Assembly (NCBI GenBank): GCA_029204225.1
Contig: CM055098.1
Span: forward strand, 20,367,746 to 20,431,745
Length of the DNA: 64,000 bases
Origin: Diphasiastrum complanatum
Lineage: Eukaryota > Streptophyta > Lycopodiopsida > Lycopodiales > Lycopodiaceae
Direction: 5' to 3'
Position 1 is the stretch's first letter. The number at the start of each line of letters is the position of its first letter. The translations under genes were made by a program, and so were the position numbers. Positions 54,402-64,000 of this stretch are shown here, one piece after another. Under the pieces are notes generated by a model that was not told where the DNA came from, ran no database searches, and saw only the letters and a program-made list of their open reading frames with translations.

Positions 54402-57121
54402 TACGGTGAGTTGGTTTTTTCACTACGTAGATTGTTATTTAATGTAGCAATGCTCAATATACGTTATTGAGAATTATTGCTAAAACCTTGCAATTTTTTT
54501 AAGATTCTTAGTATATGATTAATAGTGCCTTCAAAACTACAACTCAAGACTTTGGGTGCCTAAAGTCCTTCAAATACCAAAGTTTGCCACTAAACATTGT
54601 ATTTATGAACACCTTAAGCTTTTGTAGGAGCAAGCTCAAGGCATAATGCCCATAAAAGTTCGAATAAGAAAAATTAGACAATTATGTCCCCGTAAAGCCC
54701 CTAGGCAAGAGGTTTCTAGCTTGCCCCTAGTAAGGGCAAGGGCCATTAAGGACATACAGCTTCGGCTTAGGGACTTTACCCTATACAAAAGAGTTAAAGA
54801 TGAGATCAAATGACCTTGGCTATAAGCTCTTAATGTAGTCACTTTACAATATTCCATATTCTCAAAGGTTCATATTATCATTTTTGCTCCCTCAAATCTT
54901 GCCTCGTCCTACGAACCTAAATATTTACGGTGTAGGGGCGAGCCCTCACGGGCATTAGAACTTTTTACTTTGCTAAAGATTAAGAAATGAGATCAAATTA
55001 CTTTGGCTATAAATCTTAATGTAGTTTTATAATGTTACAAATTTTAAAAAGTTTCTAATATCACGTTTTTCCATAGATTAACCTCTAGAGGTATAAAAGT
55101 CTCTATCTATTTGTTGTTTAAACAAGTGCTGGCTTTTTGGAAATTTTATTTTCATTTTCTTTGAAAATTGTTTTGTGAAAAATATGCCAGTTCCGTTCTG
55201 ATATTATGCTAATTTTCTAGAGCACTGAAGAGAATTATTGTGCACGCAAAAGCTTCACTTAATTCCCAAAAAAAATTGGTAATCAAGTGTTTCCATGCAT
55301 AATGCACAACTCTCCGTTGTCCACAAGTGGCAAAATAAAAGGTTGAATAATGAATTTATTTGATCTTGGGTGAAAATAGTGCTTTGTGGAGTATAATTCA
55401 GGACATGTTGGAACTTGAGCTGAAACTACTCTTTGATGCCTGTACAGTCAAGGCGTGCTGCAAAGTCTGTTTGCAAACTGATGGAACCTTGAAAACCGGG
55501 TAAAACTCCTAAACATTACAAACAAACATAAGAAGTCGGTCAGTAGTAGTCTGTACTCTGGAGTCTGTAGAATAAGATATGAAAAGATGCCACGATATGA
55601 CATAACAATCTGCAGACTTTATGAGTGACCAGATATTTTTAGTTAGCACGATCTTCAATGTAAAGCTTAGATTGTACTACTGTGCTGGGCAGTAGTAGTA
55701 CCGCAGTAGCGACAAGTGAGTCCTGACGTATTGGTATGTAATGTTTGGACACTGGCATCATGGAATGGCATGGCATGTAGGAGCTAATCCCTCCCAACCC
55801 AGTTAGTATGATTAGACACGTCTAATTGGCCGACAATCGTGACCAAGACTTCACAATCTCGCAGCTGCACATAGGCCCAGCGAAACGTCGTGGACGCGGT
55901 CGGTCATCGCGCATAAGCAAGCACTCTCATGTGTGAGTTACAAATCAGGCAATGACAGGCATGGAATGTCATTTCTGGGCTTCCTGCGCTTCAGCCTGCA
56001 GTCTGTCTAATCCATGGAGCTGTGAGCAGTGCCCAGGTCAGGACTGAGGACTCCAGATGTGACCTGCGCGCATTGCTGCGCGCTAGGCATGGTCGAATCC
56101 TGTCACGCCAGCACTCCTCACAAAACCTTCGTACAATTACAACCTTAACCTTTCAACTACAAGAGTCAAGACAAGACATCAGCCTGGGGTCAAGAAACCC
56201 GCGTGAAAAAATTACAGCCCGTGGCTGGCCACTATCTTTTCAGCTTCGATTCTTCCACTTTATCAATTCACAACAACATATGTCATATATGGTACTGTAT
56301 TCTGAATCCATGCCAGTGATACCTTTGGACTTGTAGTCATATACACATGAGGCGCCTGAGGCCGCAGCAGCCAGCTTACACAAAGCACTATTTACAATAA
56401 GTTCTTGAGAATTATGAAATGAAATAACTTTGATCTTAGCTACAAACGGATCCAATCGAGTAGGCCCAGAACACAGATTTGTCGCCATGACAAAAAGCCA
56501 AGGTCCCACTGCAAGCATTCCAATTTCTTACTAAGTCCACCCAGCTGTGAACAACTGCATGATCTATCTGAATTTTGGAAGTTAGTGATACGACTACAAT
56601 TCTGATTTGATTCCAATCTTTAGTAGCTTTTTAATTGATTTGAGAATTGTAAGTAAAAATGGTACCTCTCTTTTTATTCGAGCTTTCAGCCATGTACTAG
56701 ATGACCTCATCAACACAGTCGACGAGTTGTAACTAGGAAATCTCTTAAAACAGTAGCTGCAGTTCCATCATCCATGTGTGTGGTGAAACGTTGGTTAAAA
56801 CTCAAGGTGGCTTGGAAATCTGGCCGGCGTACAATGTCAAGCTCGTCGTACTTAACAAACTCTATTTGATGGAACTAAGAACACCACTCCATTCAGAACA
56901 GTGTCATCCGTAAGAATAATGGACTTAACAAAGTAATCCTTCTTATGTTATTTTTTAGAAGAATAAGACAAGAAGCTGTGACACTTGTGAATTAGCTTAT
57001 TGATTGATAAAAAAACAAAAATTTCCGAAGCTCAAATGTAGAAACAAGAATTATCTAATTTCTATTATTGCAGCATATAGCGGACTACAATTACAGATTT
57101 ACTGCATGAATAATGGGCGGA
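54402..57121. other. Intergenic DNA without recognised gene
   Basis: The longest stretch in the window without element structure. Apart from the tandem duplication near 54785, I see only short chance frames on both strands. GC rises between about 55700 and 56250. Neither a cellular gene nor a clear element is supported. Confidence 0.5.
54785..55085. repeat. Diverged tandem duplication, offset 187 bp
   Basis: 'gagatcaaat..ctttggctataa..ctcttaatgtag' occurs at 54802 and 54989 with matching flanks on both sides (for example 'ttcatattatcatttttgctc' against 'tttctaatatcacgtttttcc'). Clearly two copies, each around 190 bp. Confidence 0.7.
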
Positions 57122-57318
57122 AGACACTACAAGAATTGCCGCGATTTCAGACGGGATTTTTGACGTGAAATCGCGTTTTAATTTTTTTTTGAATCGACGT
57201 GGGCGTCGAAAAATGCGTCGCTATAAGGTCGTCGGAATCCGTCACATTTAAAATCCGATGGAACCTGACGCCAAGCCCAAAACCGGCAACCGGCCGGTAA
57301 AAACGAACCGGAGAGCAT

Positions 57319-57505
57319 GCCACGTGGACGTCGGAATCCGACATCCACGTGGAAAAAAAAATGAAAAAAAAAAATTTGTTTTTTTTTCTTGACACGTGGA
57401 CGTCCACGTGGCGGGGCCGTCGTAATCCGACGTCCACGTGGAAAAAAAAACTTGAAAAAAAAATTTCACTTTTTTTTTTGCCACGTGGACGTCCACGTGG
57501 CCGGA
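57319..57505. repeat. Palindromic subterminal repeats of N (left)
   Basis: Perfect palindromes at 57393-57410 (cacgtggacgtccacgtg) and 57481-57500, a near-perfect 33-bp one at 57320-57352, and a half copy at about 57430-57441. They are separated by facing A and T runs. Each contains CACGTG and GACGTC cores. Such repeats are binding sites for the transposase in CACTA elements. Confidence 0.75.
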
Positions 57506-59149
57506 CGTGGCAAAAAGAAAACCGTGGCAAAAACCAATGATACTCCAATCGACAGGAATTCGAAGTGCATACAAAAAATAAATGATTACGAAAAATGACA
57601 TAGATGAAATGAACTGAAAATAGATAAAGCCATACCTATTTCTGAGTGCATATGCATCATTAGAGGAGTTCTCAATCCAAAAAAGACCCTTTGTAAAGAT
57701 TTTTTTTATATTTTTTCTTAATTTTTTCTTACACATGGACCAATCAAAACACTCAAATTTGAAATCTACTTAACGTAACTTTTTGAGTCCACATTTTGAT
57801 TCCAAACTAAAACTTACATAACTTTTTAGTGGTAAGTCCAAATTTAGCAGTATAAAAGACATCTTGCACAAATTCTTAAAGGGTCTTTTTGGAGCTCAAA
57901 ACTCCCCTAATGGTAGCCGGAAAGTGAAGAAGTGCTAGTCATGAATGCTTCAATTGATTCTACTATGTTTGTCACTTTGCTTCTATCCTTTGCTAGGACA
58001 TAACTGCTCTCAACTAGAACAGCCATGAGCGAGGGCTCCCATTGACAATAAATCAGTGAGTTCTCAATGGTCCTTGATAGATCAGCTTTAGACAACAGTT
58101 GCAAGCTCCCTTTTCATGGTCGTGAAGGCTCAGTTAGCTGAGTCTCTGATCTGACAACTAGCCTAGTGATGGCTTTCCTTCATATCTAATACTCATAGGC
58201 ATAGTGAAGGCTTGCAAAGTAGTAGCAGCGATGGTCAGATGTATTATAGAGATAGCGATGTTAATAATCACATCTCTCAACTCTCTTTTGGAAATCATCA
58301 ATAATCCTTCAGTATTTTGGAAGTCAACGTTCAATTTCTCAACAACTATAATGTGATTGAATGGTTAGATGACTCACTCATCTAGCAACAATAATAGGCC
58401 AGCTCTCCAAATATCTTGCAAGAAAAACTGGGTTCTAACTCACAGAGCAAAGATAATTAAGCACCCCATAGCCAAGATATCTCAAGCTTCCAACGGAGTT
58501 AGTGAGTCAATGGCACTCTTCAAAGTTCATTTTGAGTTCTGATTTTCAACAGAAATGCCATCATACCAAGCACGCTTCACTAGCTTTCTCTAGCTGATAT
58601 CTCATTTTACATGTATCAGACAACGATGGATTACCCTTTATGGCTCGATAGGGAGTAGCAACAAGATAGCCATACTGGATCAATCAGTGAGAAAAAGTGG
58701 TAGCTCTACATCTTTGATGGTGGAGCTGGTTATGATCTTCATTCAAACCTCAAGAGCTCTTAGTCTCACACTATTTCACAAAGAACATAACATTAAATCT
58801 AAACCCAATAATTTACAAAGATCATAATATTAAATCAAACTCTTCTATCTATATTTTCTTGCTCTCTCTCATGTCTCTCACACACATCTTTCTCTTCCTC
58901 TCTCATTCGCTCATGATCATAAATCATTAAGACACATATTTGTGTTTAACTACACAAAATATACAATACAAAGAAGATAATGTACAAGAAAAAGTTACAA
59001 AGAAAGAAATCTTAGTTGCACATAACAAAACAAAAGAATCATACTTGGAATGAGACAAATGGAATTGACAGAGTTGAGAAGAAGCGCCAAAAGCCGATCT
59101 CCAACAATCTCCTGCAAGAATAAAAAAATAAGAAAACCCTAGAAAAATG

Positions 59150-59405
59150 ACACGGCTTTGAGAATTCGATCACGGCCGTCGGATTCAGATATCTGTATTC
59201 CGTTGGAATCCGACGTCCGCTTCCGATATCTATATCATCCGTCAAATTCCGACATTTTTATTGGTTGTTGGAGTCTGACGTCTGTAAAAAAAAAAAAATT
59301 CCGGCAAATTTTTTTTTTTCCAGCAGTTTGTTTGTTTGTTTTTTTTTTTTTTTTGTCGGATTCCGATGTATTATTATGTCGGATTCCGACGGATTATGAA
59401 TCGCG
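59150..59405. repeat. Subterminal repeats of N (right)
   Basis: Repeated forms of gtcggattccgac (perfect example 59378-59390; others near 59176, 59210, 59245 and 59355), with A and T runs between. They mirror the left end but lack its CACGTG words. Confidence 0.7.
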
Positions 59406-59410
59406 CATAC

Positions 59411-59933
59411 TGTTGCTGTGAGAGCAAATGAATCAATTAGACATAAAACAATTGCAGATTATTGCGTCTAATGCACTCTTGCATTTATATCATCTGAATT
59501 ACATATTACAACAAAACTTGTGCACTGTTTGAATCTCAAACATCGCGTCACCACAAGAGAGCTGCTCTCTCTTACGAACAATATCATGTACTAAAATTTT
59601 CTACTACAGTCTGTCTCTCGTTAATTCTATATATAGAAAATGGAGAGATAACTGATCTAATCTCTAGTAATTAAAAGAACATCCTAACTGTGATTTCTTG
59701 TAGTTAGTTGTCCTTGTCCACTTTTGCTTTCCTGCATTTCGTTAGACATTCACGCTCTGGTTATGATTTCGCAAAAGTGTGAAATATGTGAAAAGTGCGA
59801 CCAATGCCAAAAACGCCTATTATGCAAAATTGGCTTTGCGGAAAAAGCGAAGAGAGAGAATGCCGAAGAGAGAGAATGTTCTGAAGGCTTCGCAAAAATC
59901 CCGAAGGCTTCCGAAATTCACAAATTTTCAACA
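59411..59933 (-). repeat. 3' LTR of copia O, outer end uncertain
   Basis: In minus sense it starts TGTTGAAAATTTG right after a PPT. If the outer end is at 59411, the LTR is 523 bp with a perfect inverted repeat TGTTG/CAACA. If N is inserted in this LTR instead, the outer end lies left of 57122. A TATA-like tatatatag is at about 59628. Confidence 0.6.
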
Positions 59934-59943
59934 TCTCCCTCTT
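59934..59943 (-). other. PPT of O
   Basis: Minus sense AAGAGGGAGA before the LTR start. Confidence 0.75.
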
Positions 59944-59949
59944 GAACTG

Positions 59950-62900
59950 AGGAAACCTTCATCTGATTCCCATTGACATTCTTTGTTTTTCAAACTGGAT
60001 CTTGTTCAGAGGCTTTTTGAGTACATCTGTCATCATGTCGGATGATTTAGCATATAAAAATTATCAACTCCTTTTTCTGAATCAAATCTCTGATGTGGTG
60101 GTACTTCAGTGGAATGTGCTTGGTTTTGGAGTGAAAAACAGGATCCTCGGTGAGGTGGATTGCACTTTGGCTATCCATATACATTATAGTGGGCTGAACC
60201 TGTGGTTCATTCAATTCCTTCAATAGCATTCAAAGCCACACTATCTCATTTGTGTTTTTAGATGCAACAACATATTCTGCTTCACACGAGGACTGAGCAA
60301 CCAAGGTCTGCTTCTTGCAGCATACCCAGTTTACTACTGATCCCAAAGCACAAAACATCCACCAGAGACAGACTTACTGTCATCTCTACTGCTAGCCCAA
60401 GTGCCATCACTATATGCAAGCAGTTCAAAATTAGAATCACTATGGAAGGTTATCCCATACCTAGTTGTACTTTTAATGTACTGAACGACTCTCTTGGCCA
60501 TTCTCCAATGCTTCTCGACTAGATTACTAGCGATTTGGCTAAGTGAGTATACTGCCACAGCGATGTTAGGTCTGGTGCAAACTGCCAGGTACATAAGGCT
60601 GCCAATAAGGTTCCGGTACGGTACTGTTGCCATTCTCTCCTTTTCTGCATCACCTTTGGGCAGTCATCCTTATCTTGCTCATGCTTCCATAGGAGTGCAT
60701 TTTTCTTTGCAATCTGTCATCTTGTAATCTTTTAGAATCTTCAGCGCATATTTTTCTTGTGTTAGGTGAAAAATTCCTCTGCACCTGTCCCTGTCTATCT
60801 GCAGCCCCACATATATCTGTGCTTCTCCAAGATCTGAAATGTCAAACTCATCAGATATCTGAGTTTTTAATTTTTGGATTAACTTTAGGCAATTCTCTAT
60901 TATTAGAAAATCATCAAAAAATAGTGTCATGAATACAAAACTGTCACCATCTCTAATTGTATATATATTACAGTCAGATAACAAGGCATGCATTCTGATT
61001 GACTTAAGATAAAGATCAATTCTACTATGCCATGCTCTTGCAGCTTGTTTCAATCCATAAATGTATTTTGTCAATCTGCATACAAATTCTGTATGATCCT
61101 CATCCACAAAACCTTCTGATTGTGTCATATATATTTCTTCATCAATGTTCCCATATAGGAACACTGCTTTCACATCAATTTGATGAATTTCTAGATTGTA
61201 TCTCATAGCATATGCTAAGAGTGTTCTTATGCTGGCCATTTTCACTATTGGAGAGAAGGTTTCGAAATAATCGATTTTTTCCTTTTGTGAAAAATCTCTT
61301 GCCACTAATCTGGCTTTGTAACGGACCACTACACCTATTGCATTTGTTTTCTTTTTGAAAACCCATTTGTTGCTTATAGCTTTTCTTCCAACAGGTAACG
61401 TTGTCAATTCCCATGCTTTGTTCCTTTCAATGGATTGCAGTTCTTCCTGCATGGCTTGATGCCATTGCTTACTTTCACTGCTCTGCTCTGCTTCTTGAAA
61501 AGTTTCTGGCTTCTGTGATTTCACAAAAGTCTGTATATACATGACTCACCTCAGCATTCTCAATCACCTTCAGTGAAGGTGTTCGTGACCTCACTGGTCG
61601 GGTCGTTGTCATCTGATGCCCTTCCATCTGATGCCCTTCCACTGGTCTTGCTTCTACAATTCCAGATTGTCTTGCTTGTACTTGAACTTTACGTTCTATC
61701 TCTGCCTCTCATCTAGTGGCAGTACTAGTTGAGCTGAGAGATTTGCGAATGCCTCCTCAGCTTTACTTGTGTCTGTTCTGGCAAAATATGGGTACTGATG
61801 GAAATCAGCACCAGATTCTTGATCAGATCCCGAGAACTGTCCTTCGTCAAATTTGACATCTCTATTGACAAGAATTTTCTTGGTCAGTGGATCGTACAGC
61901 TTGTATCTAGCTTCCTCAGACGGGTAGCCAATAAAGATGACTTTGGAAGACTTTTCATTCAATTTCTTTCTCTTTTGATCTGGTGTGTGCATATAGGCAT
62001 CACATCCAAAAATCCTGACATGTGAGAGGTCTGGCCTTTTGCCGAACCATATTTCATATGGGGTCTTGCCCTTAACAACTGTTGTCAATGTTCAATTCTA
62101 CAAATAAGTTGAAGCTGCTACTGCGGCTTCCTAGAATTCCTTAGGTAATCCTGACTGAATCAACATGCATCGGACTGCATCCATTAGCGTCCTGTTCTTC
62201 CTTTCTGTCACACCGTTATGTTGTGGGGTATAAGGAATGGTGTACTGCCTGGAAATGCCTTCCTTTCTGTTGTGCTATTTGAACTCGTTGCTAGTATATT
62301 TCCCTCCATTGTCAGATCATAGTGCTTTCAATTTGCTTTGTAGCTGTCTTTCTGCATAGGCTTGAAAATACTTGAACTTTGCAAAGACTTCTGATTTTAA
62401 TTTCAGAAAATAAATCATAGTCATATGATTGTAATCATCAATATACGTGACAAAATATCTTGATCATATTGATATTGAGTCAACTGCCATTGGTCCACAC
62501 AGATCTGAGTGTACCAGCTCAAGTGGCGCTTTCACTCTGGCCGCCTGCCCTAAGAAAGTTCCTCGGAGTCTATTTTCCTATAGCACAAATATGATAGAAA
62601 TCAGGTTGTGGTTGGGTAACATTCATCCGCATCGCCAGACCTTTGTTTGTCATCCGATAGAGCATTTTCATGTTGATATGCCCTACTTTTTTATGCCACA
62701 GTTCTGATTCGCTGTCATGAGAGGTGGTAGCCAATGCATTTTCCACTCCCTCTGAAATTGTGACCTGGTACAAATCGCCCCTTCTGGATGCAGTTACAAT
62801 GACCTTGTTAGAACATCCGTCATCGTTTTGATCAAAATAGATCTTCATGTCTAGATCTGTCATTTTTGCGACAGATAATAGGTCCTTCTTCAATGATAGC

Positions 62901-64000
62901 ACATATAGTGCCCCTTCTAGATCTCTACGTCCATTAGACGTCATCATCTAGATTATTCCAGTTCCTTCCACTCTATGTTGGTTATCATCACCAAGCTTGA
63001 CTGATCTAGATGTGTAGCTTGGTTGAAACTTCTACAGGAGTTCTTTCCTACATGTAACATAGACAGTAGCTCAAGAATCTATTATTATCCTGGAACAATT
63101 TTCTTGTGTCAGATGTGTAGTGGCGCCTTCTCCCTCTGTCAACACAAATGTGTTGTCATCTTCCTCTTGTTGTGGGGACGATTCTGTTGCATGCACACTG
63201 TCCTTTCTAAGATTCTTTCCTTTGAAAGCCTTTGACTTAGGATTGTACCAACACTCACTTGCACAATGTCTTGTCCTCTAACAATGAAAGCAACTAATAT
63301 TCTTCTTGTCCTGCTTCTTATAACCGCCTACATCCTTTGCTTTTGGCTGGTTTTCGCTTCTGGAGAAGTCTCCTCGCTGAGCGTTCTTCCCTTTTGTTTT
63401 GACAAATAGGGCCTTCTCATCGTCTTCCTTCTGCTCAGTCTGTTGTCGTATCAGCTTTTCCTCTACAACAGCCTTTGTTACATTGTCAAAGGTAGTATCA
63501 GGAGATTGCATTAAGATTGTTCTTAATGATTGGTAGGCCTGTGGAAGTGATCTAATAAAAAACATAAACTGTTGTGCAGGTGGTATTCTGTGCTCCACTC
63601 CTACTGTCGCTAGCTGTGCAAAAATGGCTTTCATCTTGTTCACATGTGAATCAAGATCAGCACCATCCTAGTTTAAGCTGAACAGTTGATTTGTCAAATG
63701 CAAGACCTTTGTCTTGGTCTTTGTTTCATACTTTTCCTACAGGATTTGTCAGATCTGTTGACTGTGATCATTCATCAGGATTTCTTCTGTCAATGACGGA
63801 GTGATAAGAGCAACTGCCTTATCATACTTTCTTCTCCATTCGTTGATTCTAACTTCATTCTCTTCTGGCATTGCTTCAATGCCATCCACGATGCCCCATA
63901 AACGTTCTCCCTTTAGGAGAATCATGGTTCTTCTTTTTCAGTGGCCATAATTTGATCCATCAAGCATCATAGTGATTTTTTGTGAAATGTTGGAAGCCAT
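59950..64000 (-). pseudogene. Copia O gag-pol, broken, runs off the window
   Basis: Minus strand, read from the right edge: ATG at 64000 (MASNISQKITMMLDGSNY), gag continuing through QQFMFFIRSLPQAYQSLRT to a zinc-knuckle remnant near 63285, a protease region with stops, and pre-integrase (ELWHKKVGHINMKMLYRM, about 62710). The integrase core (62560-62100) has lesions; the integrase C-term reads RPDLSHVRIFGCDAYMHTPD (62088-61696). RT (61542-60679) reads NKWVFKKKTNAIG and SIRTLLAYAMRY, with FFDD at the catalytic box instead of YVDD. RNase H follows (60633-59950; HSKTKHIPLKYHHIRDLI). Several stops and shifts break it, but individual pieces are long. It is closest to family A. The 5' LTR and PBS lie beyond the window. 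Confidence 0.88.

Larger units (their letters stand above)
57125..59420 (+). mobile_element. CACTA-like non-autonomous element N
   Basis: The left end CACTACAAGAATTGCC is the classic terminus of plant CACTA (En/Spm) transposons. Both ends carry subterminal repeats built on GTCGGAATCCGAC and GACGTCC. The proposed right end (complement CACAGCAACAG...GCGCGATT) matches the left in 15 of 22 positions and is flanked by AGA, like the left end (57122-57124 and 59421-59423). There is no transposase frame in the 2.3-kb interior. The right end conflicts with the LTR start proposed for O at 59411. Strand is arbitrary. Confidence 0.65.

Noticed and set aside
56022-56336. Plus-strand frame of 104 codons as a gene
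   Set aside because: No motif, low-complexity composition, no neighbouring exons or promoter signals; best treated as chance.
57907-58104. Minus-strand 65-codon frame inside N as a captured exon
   Set aside because: No family resemblance, no splice context, and length within chance for this base composition.

Overview
The window looks like nuclear DNA of a land plant with a retrotransposon-rich genome. The evidence is near wall-to-wall Ty1/copia elements with primer-binding sites (PBS) matching plant initiator-Met tRNA, some Ty3/gypsy remnants and one CACTA-type DNA transposon. I found no cellular gene, rRNA, tRNA gene or organelle sequence, and I cannot name the species. Letters A-O below are my own labels for element families or copies.

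Left part (1-18972): scrambled debris. It holds a family-A LTR (69-821) with a scrap of pol, a 5'-truncated copia J (1230-5557) and a copia I 5' end (about 5591-7545, +). It also holds two minus-strand copia fragments fused into one frame (B1 and L, 7546-9625), a gypsy integrase tail (9630-9897, +), a gypsy-like gag plus an unrecognised coiled-coil reading frame (K, 11217-16110, -) and a decayed copia H (16120-18972, -). Most junctions here are not clean insertions.

Middle nest (18973-38043): copia B2 (-) was split in gag by copia A1 (19363-36677, +). A1 was split in gag by copia C1 (20728-32423, +), and C1 was split in its 5' LTR by copia D1 (21059-26919, +). Each step leaves a 5-bp target-site duplication (TSD; one base differs around A1), and the host reading frames realign across A1 and C1. 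D1 is structurally complete, with one uninterrupted 1316-codon gag-pol frame and LTRs that differ at one base that I can see.

Right nest (38044-54396): a truncated copia G and a 10.9-kb element E, both on the minus strand, sit in a gypsy-type gag (F, -). E has 1.0-1.1-kb LTRs and a 2.3-kb interior without recognisable coding sequence. Its left LTR was entered by C2 (40416-46847, -), a full-length sister of C1 with an open 1317-codon frame. C1 without D1 is exactly 602 bp shorter than C2, which equals one deletion in the RT/RNase H region. A TCGAGAT-rich minisatellite lies next to the F gag, followed by a copia LTR (M).

Right end (54402-64000): a 2.7-kb stretch with no recognised gene, then a non-autonomous CACTA-like element N (57125 to about 59420) with strongly palindromic subterminal repeats, then the 3' part of a decayed copia O (-) that runs off the window at its gag start codon.

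In each complete copia the parts work in the usual way. The LTR supplies promoter and polyadenylation, the PBS primes minus-strand synthesis, and gag-pol encodes nucleocapsid, protease, integrase, reverse transcriptase and RNase H in that order. The polypurine tract (PPT) primes plus-strand synthesis. Only D1, and perhaps C2, look able to supply proteins; the rest are passive or broken.
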